Below are positions 41,652 through 49,820 of a stretch of DNA of 64,000 nt, piece by piece (position 1 is the stretch's first letter; every line of letters begins with the position of its first letter). The position numbers and the translations under genes are program-made. The stretch lies in NCBI GenBank assembly GCA_910585555.1, contig CAJUFU010000011.1, positions 1 through 64,000 on the forward strand, given 5' to 3'. The stretch is from an uncultured Lachnospiraceae bacterium. Lineage in GTDB: Bacteria; Bacillota; Clostridia; Lachnospirales; Lachnospiraceae. The notes beneath the pieces were generated by a model. That model was given only the letters and a program-made list of their open reading frames with translations, did no database searches and was not told where the DNA came from.

Positions 41652-42554
41652 ATGGAAAAAGCCTATAAGCTGGAGTTTGCCGGCGCACAGACCGGCAGCC
41701 TGTATTTAAACTGCTGTGGTTTGTCCAGAACGGAATCCATGCATAGTTTCGGGCCTGCCTTGAAACCCCATTATATGATTCACTATATTTTAAGTGGTAA
41801 AGGGAAATTTTCCATTGGCGGTGAAGTATATCTTTTGGAAGCGGGGTATGGCTTTTTAATTATGCCCGATGAACTGGTATTTTACCAGGCAGATGAAAAA
41901 GAACCGTGGACTTATGTGTGGGTTGGATTCAGCGGCACACAGGCAGGGGAATATATTGAAAATATTGGGCTGTCGGTGAGACAGCCCGTTTTTAAATCAG
42001 ATGCATCCGAGGAACTTTACCGGATTGTGAAAGATATGATGGAACATAATACCTTTGGCTTGTCCAATGATCTTAGGCGCAACGGACAGCTGGGGGTCTT
42101 TTTGTCCGTTATTGCAGAAGGCAGCAGAATAGAGAAGACCAATGAAGCCGACCGGGCTAATGTCTATGTGCGCAAAGCGGTATCTTTTATCCAAAGCAAT
42201 TACTGCAATCCCATTAAGGTGACGGATGTAGCAGAGTATGTGTGCATTAACAGGAGCTATCTCTATACCTTGTTTCAAAATTCCATTGGGATGTCTCCGC
42301 AACAGTTTCTGACCACATTCAGGATTACAAAAGCCACGGAACTTTTGCAGCTCACTGCCCTTCCTATCGAGAGCATTGCACTGTCATGCGGATATCGGGA
42401 TCCACTGGTGTTTGCGAAGGCTTTTCGGCAAATGAAGAAAATGTCACCCACCAGTTACCGGAAAGAAATGCAGAAAGGCGAAACAAGAAGAAACCGGGAA
42501 TACCTAAGGCAGGTAGAAGAGTTCATCAATCAAATAAATAAAATAACATTTTGA
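41652..42554 (+). CDS. AraC-family transcriptional regulator
   Basis: A 300-residue regulator. The N-terminal cupin-like sensor domain (about 1-150) contains HYILSGKGKFSIGGEVYLLEAGYGFLIMP. The C-terminal AraC DNA-binding domain has two helix-turn-helix units (about 175-275), with VTDVAEYVCINRSYLYTLFQ and IESIALSCGYRDPLVFAKAFRQ. Sugar-responsive activators share this layout. The galactokinase and uridylyltransferase genes follow, so galactose or a galactoside is the obvious candidate ligand. It is also tightly linked to the two phosphorelay genes upstream, with a 3-bp gap. Confidence 0.88.
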   Translation: MEKAYKLEFAGAQTGSLYLNCCGLSRTESMHSFGPALKPHYMIHYILSGKGKFSIGGEVYLLEAGYGFLIMPDELVFYQADEKEPWTYVWVGFSGTQAGEYIENIGLSVRQPVFKSDASEELYRIVKDMMEHNTFGLSNDLRRNGQLGVFLSVIAEGSRIEKTNEADRANVYVRKAVSFIQSNYCNPIKVTDVAEYVCINRSYLYTLFQNSIGMSPQQFLTTFRITKATELLQLTALPIESIALSCGYRDPLVFAKAFRQMKKMSPTSYRKEMQKGETRRNREYLRQVEEFINQINKITF

Positions 42555-42623
42555 CAGGTTTCTATAACAAAGGGATATTTAAGAATCTGAGAATATTTAA
42601 TATGATGTACGCGGAGGCAATGA

Positions 42624-42738
42624 GCAGTGCCAAATCTGCCAGAGATAAATCGACTGCTTGCAGGCGCATTTATCTCTGACGGATTTAATGGGGCGAAGCC
42701 CGCGAACAAGTAAACCGAAGGTTTGCGAGTGGCACAGC
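42624..42738. ncRNA. Structured intergenic element before galK
   Basis: Nested palindromes fill this gap. An outer stem GTGCCA/TGGCAC (42627-42632 with 42730-42735, extended by GC/GC across an A-A mismatch) encloses AAATC/GGATTT and a 10-bp stem CAGAGATAAA/TTTATCTCTG (42640-42649 with 42669-42678). Two small hairpins near 42690 and 42712 follow. No known riboswitch is recognised. It may be an RNA leader element or a dispersed palindromic repeat. Confidence 0.5.
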
Positions 42739-42791
42739 GGCGGTATACAAAACATTTAACAAAAAACAGGAATAAGGGAAGGAGAGAGGGT

Positions 42792-43955
42792 ATGAAGGAA
42801 ACTGTATTAAAGAAGTTTGAAGAGGTTTATGGAAGCACGGAGGGAGTCAATGTCTATTTTGCACCAGGGCGCGTGAATATGATTGGTGAACATACGGACT
42901 ATAACGGCGGGCATGTTTTTCCCTGTGCATTGACGATTGGAACTTATGCGGCGGTTAAGAAAAGAGAAGACAGGAAGCTTCGTTTCTATTCCGTTAATTT
43001 TGCGTCTCTGGGGATTATTGAGAGTAGTCTTGACAATCTGAAGCCTTCTAAAGAGGCAGGCTGGACCAATTATCCGAAGGGCGTTATGTGGGCTTTTGAT
43101 GAGAGGGGCATGAAGATGGACTGTGGACTGGATATTGCACTGTTTGGCAATATTCCTGATGGGTCAGGATTATCTTCCTCCGCGTCTTTGGAAGTGCTGA
43201 CAGGATATTATTTGAAAGATTTATATGATTTTCAGGTGACCAATATCGATTTGGCAAAGATTGGTCAGTATTCGGAGAACAATTTTAATGGGATGAACTG
43301 CGGTATTATGGATCAGTTTGCATCCGCAATGGGTAAAAAAGACCACGCTATCTTTTTGGATACGGCAGATTTGTCTTATCAGTACGCGCCACTCGTGCTG
43401 GACGGAGCTAAGATTATAGTGACAAACAGTAATGTGAAACATTCCCTTGTCAATTCAGAGTATAACGTGAGGCGCAGTGAGTGTGAGAAGGCTTTAGAAG
43501 AGTTACAGACAGTAGTCAAGATTGCAGGACTGGGCGACTTATCCGAAGAGGAATTCGAGGCGAATAAATCTGCGATAAAAGATGAAGTACGTGTCAGGAG
43601 AGCAAAACATGCGGTTTATGAAAATCAGAGGACAATCCGCGCGGTGGAAGCTCTTAAAAGCAATGATTTGAAATTGTTTGGTGAATTGATGAATGCTTCT
43701 CATGTGTCTCTGCGGGATGATTATCAGGTGTCCTGCGAGGAGATTGACGTGCTTGTGGAAGAAGCCTGGAAGGTGAACGGTGTAATTGGTTCCAGAATTA
43801 CAGGCGGCGGTTTCGGCGGTTGTACAGTCAGTATTGTGAAAGATGAAGCAGTGGAGCAGTTTAAGGAGAAAGTGGGCGCGGCTTACAAAGAACGTGTTGG
43901 CAAGACCGCTGATTTCTATGTGGTGGAAATTGGAGATGGGCCGAGGAAACTGTAA
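42792..43955 (+). CDS. galK: Galactokinase
   Basis: A 387-residue GHMP kinase that phosphorylates galactose at C1 in the Leloir pathway. The galactokinase signature is clear: FAPGRVNMIGEHTDYNGGHV near the N-terminus, the ATP loop in IPDGSGLSSSASLEVLTGY, and the GHMP motif 3 in GSRITGGGFGGCTVSIV. The ATG of MKETVL is chosen because GGGAAGGAGAGAGGG lies just upstream. An in-frame ATG 23 codons earlier falls in the structured element. galT follows 27 bp later. Confidence 0.97.
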   Translation: MKETVLKKFEEVYGSTEGVNVYFAPGRVNMIGEHTDYNGGHVFPCALTIGTYAAVKKREDRKLRFYSVNFASLGIIESSLDNLKPSKEAGWTNYPKGVMWAFDERGMKMDCGLDIALFGNIPDGSGLSSSASLEVLTGYYLKDLYDFQVTNIDLAKIGQYSENNFNGMNCGIMDQFASAMGKKDHAIFLDTADLSYQYAPLVLDGAKIIVTNSNVKHSLVNSEYNVRRSECEKALEELQTVVKIAGLGDLSEEEFEANKSAIKDEVRVRRAKHAVYENQRTIRAVEALKSNDLKLFGELMNASHVSLRDDYQVSCEEIDVLVEEAWKVNGVIGSRITGGGFGGCTVSIVKDEAVEQFKEKVGAAYKERVGKTADFYVVEIGDGPRKL

Positions 43956-43982
43956 AGAGCAGCATCATGGAGGAAAAGAAGT

Positions 43983-45482
43983 ATGATTCAGAAAAATATC
44001 AGGGAACTAGTACAATATGGTTTGCTTACCGGTTTGATTGAGGAAGCGGATAAAATTTATACAACAAACAGACTTTTGGAACTGTTTGGACTGGATGAAT
44101 TGGAAGAGTCACAGGAGAAGTTAGAAATTGCGGTGGATGATCTGGAAAGAATTCTTGGCGAGATGCTGGATTACGCTTATGAGAAGGGAATCCTTTCTGA
44201 GAATGGTGTTGTATACAGAGATCTTTTCGACACCAAGATTATGAGTATGCTTGTACCGCGGCCAAGCGAAGTGATTGGAACATTTCAAGAGAAGTATGAG
44301 AGAGATTCCAAGGAAGCTACCGACTATTTCTATAAACTGAGTCAGGATACGGACTATATCAGACGTTACCGTATTAAAAAGGACCAGAAGTGGGTTGCGG
44401 CAACGAAATATGGTGATTTGGATATTACAATCAATCTCTCCAAGCCGGAGAAGGATCCAAAGGCAATCGCGGCGGCTAAGAATGCGAAACAGAGCGGTTA
44501 TCCTAAGTGTCTTTTGTGTATGGAAAATGAAGGTTATGCCGGCAGAATCAATCACCCGGCAAGGCAGAATCACAGAGTGATTCCTGTGACGATAAATGGC
44601 AGTCATTGGGGATTTCAATATTCTCCTTATGTGTATTACAATGAGCATTGTATTGTGTTCAATTCCAAACACATACCGATGAAGATTGAACACGATACAT
44701 TCTGTAAGCTGTTTGATTTTGTAAAACAGTTCCCGCATTATTTTGTAGGCTCTAATGCAGATCTGCCGATTGTGGGCGGTTCCATCTTAAGCCACGATCA
44801 TTTCCAGGGCGGCTGTTATGAGTTTGCCATGGCAAAGGCGCCTGTGGAAAGAAGCTTTACGGTTAAGGGTTTTGAGGATGTGGAGGCAGGTATTGTCAAT
44901 TGGCCCATGTCTGTCATTCGGATTTCTCATCAGGATACGGACAGATTGGTGGCGCTGGCAGATGTAATTTTAGAAAAATGGAGGAGCTATAGTGACGAGG
45001 CAGTATTTATTTATGCCGAGACGGATGGAGAGCCTCATAATACGATTACGCCCATTGCCAGAAAACGCGGCGATAAGTTTGAATTGGATTTGGTACTGCG
45101 TAACAATATTACGACAGAAGAACATCCGCTGGGGGTATATCATCCCCATGCAAAACTGCATCATATCAAAAAGGAGAACATCGGTCTGATTGAGGTTATG
45201 GGACTGGCGGTGCTCCCGGCCAGATTAAAGGGAGAGATGGAGCATCTTGCGCGGGCAATCGTGTCGGGCGCTGACATCAGGGCTGATGAAGAGCTTGAGA
45301 AACATGCAGACTGGGTCGAGGAATTTATGCCCGGATACCAGGAAGTAAATGAGGAAAATATTATGGAAATCCTGCATAAGGAGATTGGTAATGTGTTCAT
45401 GCAGGTACTTGAGGACTCCGGCGTTTATAAGCGGAATGCGGAAGGGCAGGCGGCTTTTGACAGATTTACAGCATCTCTGTGA
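43983..45482 (+). CDS. galT: UDP-glucose--hexose-1-phosphate uridylyltransferase (class II GalT)
   Basis: A 499-residue enzyme that exchanges UMP between UDP-glucose and galactose-1-phosphate. It is the long, Firmicute-type class II GalT. CLLCMENEGYAGR, HFSxx-like HSKHIPMKIEHD and the active-site region SILSHDHFQGGCYEFAMAKAP (with the HxHxQ arrangement) are visible. It follows galK by 27 bp and is probably in the same transcript, ended by the terminator at 45632. galE is not in this window. Confidence 0.95.
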   Translation: MIQKNIRELVQYGLLTGLIEEADKIYTTNRLLELFGLDELEESQEKLEIAVDDLERILGEMLDYAYEKGILSENGVVYRDLFDTKIMSMLVPRPSEVIGTFQEKYERDSKEATDYFYKLSQDTDYIRRYRIKKDQKWVAATKYGDLDITINLSKPEKDPKAIAAAKNAKQSGYPKCLLCMENEGYAGRINHPARQNHRVIPVTINGSHWGFQYSPYVYYNEHCIVFNSKHIPMKIEHDTFCKLFDFVKQFPHYFVGSNADLPIVGGSILSHDHFQGGCYEFAMAKAPVERSFTVKGFEDVEAGIVNWPMSVIRISHQDTDRLVALADVILEKWRSYSDEAVFIYAETDGEPHNTITPIARKRGDKFELDLVLRNNITTEEHPLGVYHPHAKLHHIKKENIGLIEVMGLAVLPARLKGEMEHLARAIVSGADIRADEELEKHADWVEEFMPGYQEVNEENIMEILHKEIGNVFMQVLEDSGVYKRNAEGQAAFDRFTASL

Positions 45483-45800
45483 TTGTCGTGAAACTTGTGT
45501 TTGGCTCTTTCTACCCCGAATTATGATTTTTTACCTATATTGCAATAGGCAAGCCGTCACTACTCGCGATAGTGGCGGCTATTGACAGAGCTTGTAAGAT
45601 TTTTACAGGAAGTGACAGATAAAAAGAAGTGAGGCGGAATCTCAAGATTCCGCCTTTTTAGATACGCCCATGGCGCATAGACCGTGTCTGACAATTTCAA
45701 AGGTTCTTTAAACAGGGCACTGTCAGACCGATAGAAATGACATAAATAGTTTATAAAAATATGAAAGGCATGGATTCACCATGGCATTAAATTCAGGTCT
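45483..45800. other. Intergenic region after galT
   Basis: 318 bp without a supported gene. It contains an 11-bp stem without T-run (45552-45562 with 45570-45580), the strong terminator at 45632-45659, and a GTCTGACA/TGTCAGAC inverted pair about 30 bp apart near 45684-45728. The latter could form a hairpin downstream of the reverse-strand regulator gene. Confidence 0.55.
45632..45659 (+). terminator. Terminator of the gal operon
   Basis: AGGCGGAATC (45632-45641), loop TCAA, GATTCCGCCT (45646-45655), then a T-run. Confidence 0.85.
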
Positions 45801-46148
45801 TTACGGCTCCTCATTCATGCCCAGCATACTGCAAAGAAACTTGTAACAATTTTCTTGTTGTTTCTGATTCATTTTCTGATATACGGCGATAAGATGCTGA
45901 TATTTTTTGAGATGAAACATATTGTCAGCTAACAAATTGTCTGCATTCAGACGTTCTTCAGAAAGAAATAGAATATAGTCGGTGGTGACATGAAAGAATC
46001 TGGACAGGTCAAATAAAAGCAGCCCATCCGGCGTACTTGCGCCACGTTCGATTTTACTTAAGCTTGTCTGGTTGATGCCCAGAAGATTCGCTAAAGTTTG
46101 CTGTGACAGATTTCTTTCTAATCGTAATTCCTTGATTCTAGTCTTCAT
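45801..46148 (-). CDS. XRE-family helix-turn-helix regulator
   Basis: A 115-residue regulator. The N-terminal helix-turn-helix (about 1-60) has RLERNLSQQTLANLLGINQTSLSKIERGASTPDG followed by LFDLSRFFHVTTDYIL. The C-terminal part is a short helical region that probably dimerises. The ATG of MKTRIKEL is chosen because AAGGG lies 7 bp upstream. An ATG seven codons earlier has no ribosome site. It is divergent from the radical SAM gene across an A+T-rich region and may regulate it or itself. Confidence 0.82.
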   Translation of the reverse strand: MKTRIKELRLERNLSQQTLANLLGINQTSLSKIERGASTPDGLLLFDLSRFFHVTTDYILFLSEERLNADNLLADNMFHLKKYQHLIAVYQKMNQKQQENCYKFLCSMLGMNEEP

Positions 46149-46524
46149 TCGCACACCCTTTTTTGTCATTGTAGTTGATTTCCGTAAAGATAATATTCTA
46201 ATTTTTAATAACGATAGTCGATATGGAATAATTCTTCGAAATACTTCACGAATTTTTTGTAAATTTAGTTAAAAACCACAAGATATAGTGAAAAAATATT
46301 AGAAAAACAATAAATATTGAAAAATAAACGAAAAATTAATTGGTATATGATATAAAAAATTTTAATTTATATATCATTAATTTCTTGTAAATGACGAAAA
46401 TCTAACTGTGATATACTAATGTATTGACCAGCATGTATTTGGCCAAATGAATTGTCTTAGAACAAATATGTCAGTGCATTCGTTAATATTGGATAATCAC
46501 AAAAGAAGGAAGCTTGAGAAATCT
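46149..46524. other. A+T-rich divergent intergenic region
   Basis: 376 bp of very A+T-rich DNA between the XRE regulator and the radical SAM gene. It contains an imperfect dyad (TGATATAAA with TTTATATATCA, near 46347-46377) and an extended -10 promoter TGATATACT (46409-46417) for the forward gene. No supported small gene was found. Confidence 0.5.
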
Positions 46525-48267
46525 ATGAAAATTTTATTGATGGCAGTCAATGCAAAATATATTCATACGAATCCTGCAATATATAGTTTGAAAGCATATG
46601 CAGGCCAGATTGTGGACCGGCAGATTGATATTGTAGAATATACGATCAATCATCGCCGGGAGGAAATTCTTTCAGATTTGTACAGGCGGAGTCCCAATCT
46701 GCTGGCAGTGTCCTGTTATATTTGGAACTGGGAGCTGGTTTGTGCACTGCTCAAGGAGATACCGAAGATTCTGCCGCAGACAGAAATCTGGCTTGGCGGC
46801 CCGGAAGTGTCCTATCATCCGGAGCAGGTGCTTGCACAGTTTCCGATGGTGAAGGGCATCATGACAGGAGAGGGTGAGCAGACATTTCGGGAACTGGCAA
46901 AAGGAAGAGAGGAGCTTTCTGACATTTCTGGTATTGTATACAGACAGGATGGGATTGTAAGGACAAGGGAACGGGAGCCTATGGAATTGTCCAAGATACC
47001 ATTTCTCTACAACGACCTTTCTGCGTTTGCCAATAAGATAATTTATTATGAGAGCAGCAGGGGGTGTCCTTACCGGTGCAGTTATTGTCTTTCTTCTATA
47101 GATAAGACGGTACGTTTTCGTGATTTGGAGATGGTGAAAAGGGAGCTGCAGTTCTTTTTAGATAAACGTGTGCCACAGGTAAAATTAGTAGACAGGACTT
47201 TTAACTGTAATCATCATCATGCTTTAGAGATCTGGCGGTATCTTCTGGAACATGATAATGGTGTGACAAATTTTCATTTTGAAATAGAGGCGGATATTTT
47301 ATCAGAGGAGGAGCTTTCTCTTCTTGCGCGTATGCGGCCGGGACTGATGCAGATGGAGATAGGTGTGCAGACCACAAATCCGGAGAGCCTGCAGGAAATC
47401 CGCCGCCATGGGGATATGGAGCGGCTTCGGGAGGTGGTTATGAGGATTCGGCAGGCACATAATATTCATATCCATTTGGATTTGATTGCCGGACTGCCCT
47501 TTGAGGATTATGACAGTTTTGCACAGTCTTTTAATGAGGTGTATGCAATGCAGCCCCAACAGCTGCAATTGGGATTTCTAAAAGTATTGAAGGGTTCCCA
47601 CATGTATGATATGGCGGACAGTTATGGGATGCAGTATCTTTCCATGCCGCCTTACGAGGTGCTTTCTACCAGATGGCTTCCTTATGAAAAGGTATTGTGT
47701 TTAAAAGAAGTGGAAGAGATGGTGGAGATTTACTATAACAGCGGCCAGTTTCGTGCTTCCATGTCTTTGCTGCAGAAGGTGTATCCTGATGCGTTCTCAC
47801 TCTATGAGGCCCTGGCGGCATTTTGCCAGAAGGAAGGTTATATGGCAAATGCCCAGGCGCGGGTAAGCCGTTATCAGGCTCTTATGGAGTTTATGATGAC
47901 TACAATGCTGGCGGACAGGGAAGATCTTTGCAGGGAGGTATTGACTTACGATTATTATCTGCGGGAGAATGTGAAGAGCAGACCCCCATTCGCTCCGGCG
48001 GAAGATGAGGAAATAAGGACAGAATCTAAAAAAAGGCTTCGGGCGTTCTATATCATGGAAGAGGCGGAATATAAGAACCTGCCCGCCTATGGGGGCTATG
48101 ACAGCAGGCAGATGAGCAAAATGACTCATGGGGAGATATTTTGGTATCCGGTTTGGGAAGAATCCCTGACACCAGAGACAAAACCTTGGGAAGAGCCAGC
48201 AATCTTGGTATTTGATTATAGAACGAGAGACCCGCTTACCTATGAAGCCAGGACAGTGTTCGTATAG
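46525..48267 (+). CDS. B12-binding-domain radical SAM protein
   Basis: A 580-residue protein. The N-terminal domain is cobalamin-binding-like (LMAVNAKYIHTNPAIYSLKAYA, WLGGPEVSYHPEQVLAQFP, GEGEQTFREL). The radical SAM core has the iron-sulfur motif SRGCPYRCSYC (Cys181, Cys185, Cys188), and a C-terminal domain of about 200 residues follows. Related proteins include methylthiotransferases and B12-dependent methylases, and the substrate of this subgroup is not known. The ATG of MKILLM is preferred by homology to the family start, although GAAGGAAG is about 12 bp upstream. Longer in-frame starts exist from 46447. Confidence 0.85.
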   Translation: MKILLMAVNAKYIHTNPAIYSLKAYAGQIVDRQIDIVEYTINHRREEILSDLYRRSPNLLAVSCYIWNWELVCALLKEIPKILPQTEIWLGGPEVSYHPEQVLAQFPMVKGIMTGEGEQTFRELAKGREELSDISGIVYRQDGIVRTREREPMELSKIPFLYNDLSAFANKIIYYESSRGCPYRCSYCLSSIDKTVRFRDLEMVKRELQFFLDKRVPQVKLVDRTFNCNHHHALEIWRYLLEHDNGVTNFHFEIEADILSEEELSLLARMRPGLMQMEIGVQTTNPESLQEIRRHGDMERLREVVMRIRQAHNIHIHLDLIAGLPFEDYDSFAQSFNEVYAMQPQQLQLGFLKVLKGSHMYDMADSYGMQYLSMPPYEVLSTRWLPYEKVLCLKEVEEMVEIYYNSGQFRASMSLLQKVYPDAFSLYEALAAFCQKEGYMANAQARVSRYQALMEFMMTTMLADREDLCREVLTYDYYLRENVKSRPPFAPAEDEEIRTESKKRLRAFYIMEEAEYKNLPAYGGYDSRQMSKMTHGEIFWYPVWEESLTPETKPWEEPAILVFDYRTRDPLTYEARTVFV

Positions 48268-48299
48268 ATGTATTTAGACGGTCTATCGACTGTGAGAGC

Positions 48300-49043
48300 A
48301 TGAAAGATACGGAATGGAGAATGAGAGTGACAGATTCTTATGTATGTATAGATTTGGAAACAACAGGACTTGACCCGAAACGGGATAAGATAATTGAGAT
48401 AGGCGCTGTCAAAGTCGAAGATGGAAAGATTACCGCCCAGTGGGAAAGTTTTGTAAATCCTGGCAGAAGCTTGGAAGAACGGATTGTGGAACTGACGGGA
48501 ATCTGTGACGAACAGCTTGCAGATGCGCCCCAGATTGGCCAGGTTCTGCCGGCATTTCATGATTTTACAAAGGACCAGGTGATTCTGGGGCACAGTGTGC
48601 TGTTTGATTTTTCCTTCCTAAAAAAGGCCGCCGTGGATGGGCGGATGAAGTTCGAGAGATGTGGGATTGATACCTTAAAGATTGCGCGCAAGTATTTGCA
48701 GGAACTGGAGAGCCGCAGTCTTGGCAGTCTCTGCACATATTATGGGATTCCCCACAGCGCGCACAGAGCGCTTGCGGATGCCATGGCCACAGTGGCGCTG
48801 TATGATAAGCTTACAGATCATTTTTATGAGAAAGAAGCCAAAGAAGGGGATAAAAGTCTGTTTCTTCCCAAACCCCTTCTCTATCAGGCAAAGCGCGATA
48901 CACCACTGACCATTCCGCAGAAAGAGCAGTTATATAAGCTTACGGACAAGCATAAACTGATATTAGATTATCAGATTGAGAGCTTAACCCGCAGTGAGGC
49001 TAGCAGGAAGATTGATCAGCTTCTTGCAGAATACGGACGATAG
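48300..49043 (+). CDS. DEDDh 3'-5' exonuclease (DnaQ/PolC-type)
   Basis: A 247-residue exonuclease of the DnaQ-like family. Exo I is CIDLETTGLDP, Exo II is LGHSVLFDFSFLKKA and the Exo III His is in HSAHRALADAMAT, giving the DEDDh set. About 65 residues of unrecognised C-terminal sequence follow. It may proofread DNA or degrade nucleic acid, and it is not fused to a polymerase. ATG 48300 has only a weak ribosome site. GTG 48327 (VTDSYVCID) has GGAG 7 bp upstream and may be the true start. The 3' end overlaps a convergent gene by 44 bp. Confidence 0.85.
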   Translation: MKDTEWRMRVTDSYVCIDLETTGLDPKRDKIIEIGAVKVEDGKITAQWESFVNPGRSLEERIVELTGICDEQLADAPQIGQVLPAFHDFTKDQVILGHSVLFDFSFLKKAAVDGRMKFERCGIDTLKIARKYLQELESRSLGSLCTYYGIPHSAHRALADAMATVALYDKLTDHFYEKEAKEGDKSLFLPKPLLYQAKRDTPLTIPQKEQLYKLTDKHKLILDYQIESLTRSEASRKIDQLLAEYGR

Positions 49044-49617
49044 GATTTCGCATGGCCGAATTCAAAGATTCTGCGATGGGGTAGAGACTGGAAATCTTTT
49101 CCGGCGTATGCTGCTTTTGATAAATATCACATAACAAACGGTAGGTGGCGCTCACATCTGTGCCGGTGGACACGGAAAACTCCAAGAGCTGACAAGCTTC
49201 TGCCATATAACCGGCGTCATAAAGTGCCTGTGCCCATTGCTGTAAGGTTCTCACTAAAAGGGTGTAATTCTGGTCGTAGGAAGTCAAAAGTTCAATATTG
49301 GGTGCGCCGTAGCGCAATTTGAGATCTGTGTTGGAGATGCCTGTAAAATTTACAATGGGGCTTTCCGACAAGGAGAGGATGATCTGCCGGTAATCCTCGA
49401 TTTTGGGAACCGCTGGCAGAAGGTCCATCGGGAAGATTTCCATGGGCAGTTTGATATAATCAAGGTCGTCTAAAGATTTGCGTCTGGTGCGGTTGGCGGC
49501 TTCTTCTTTCTGCCAGAAATCTCTTTGCAGGGCGGCCTGTGTCTTTTTGCCTTTGGAGACGGCGATTGCGATTATGAAACCAAGTACGAGAGTGCTTGCA
49601 AAAAGTATAAAATTCAT
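49000..49617 (-). CDS. Membrane-anchored protein of unknown function
   Basis: A 205-residue protein with one N-terminal membrane helix (about 2-21) and a soluble part. It contains LDDLDYIKLPMEIFPMDLLP and a helical, TPR-like C-terminal half (WAQALYDAGYMAEACQLLEFSVSTG and ATYRLLCDIYQKQ). No family name can be given. It is convergent with the exonuclease gene, overlapping by 44 bp, and divergent from the small-protein/VanW genes. The start has AAGGAA upstream on the reverse strand. Confidence 0.65.
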   Translation of the reverse strand: MNFILFASTLVLGFIIAIAVSKGKKTQAALQRDFWQKEEAANRTRRKSLDDLDYIKLPMEIFPMDLLPAVPKIEDYRQIILSLSESPIVNFTGISNTDLKLRYGAPNIELLTSYDQNYTLLVRTLQQWAQALYDAGYMAEACQLLEFSVSTGTDVSATYRLLCDIYQKQHTPEKISSLYPIAESLNSAMRNPIVRILQEADQSSC

Positions 49618-49654
49618 ATATAATTCCTTTCAGTAAGTGTGGAGGGTTTATGGA

Positions 49655-49750
49655 ATGTTTAACAGGAAAACAAGGAAGATCATATCTTCCATCATTATTA
49701 TTATTTTGGTTCTTGCAATGGTTATTCCGCTGATTGTCAGTGCCTTGTAA
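49655..49750 (+). CDS. 31-residue membrane miniprotein
   Basis: A short open frame encodes a basic N-terminus (MFNRKTRKI) followed by a single hydrophobic helix rich in Ile, Leu and Val ending VIPLIVSAL. GGAGGG lies about 8 bp before the ATG, a strong ribosome site, and the frame ends in TAA 70 bp before the VanW gene. Small single-helix proteins like this are easily missed in annotation. Function unknown. It could be a membrane regulator or simply the first gene of the vanW transcript. Confidence 0.6.
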   Translation: MFNRKTRKIISSIIIIILVLAMVIPLIVSAL

Positions 49751-49820
49751 GACACAGAACCAGATTCATTTTATCACAGTTTCTCCGGGCAGGCAATTCC
49801 TGCGGGAGCGAGGGGTTTTT

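Noticed and set aside
45552..45580. 11-bp stem after galT considered as a terminator
   Set aside because: No T-run follows. The hairpin at 45632-45659 is the better terminator.
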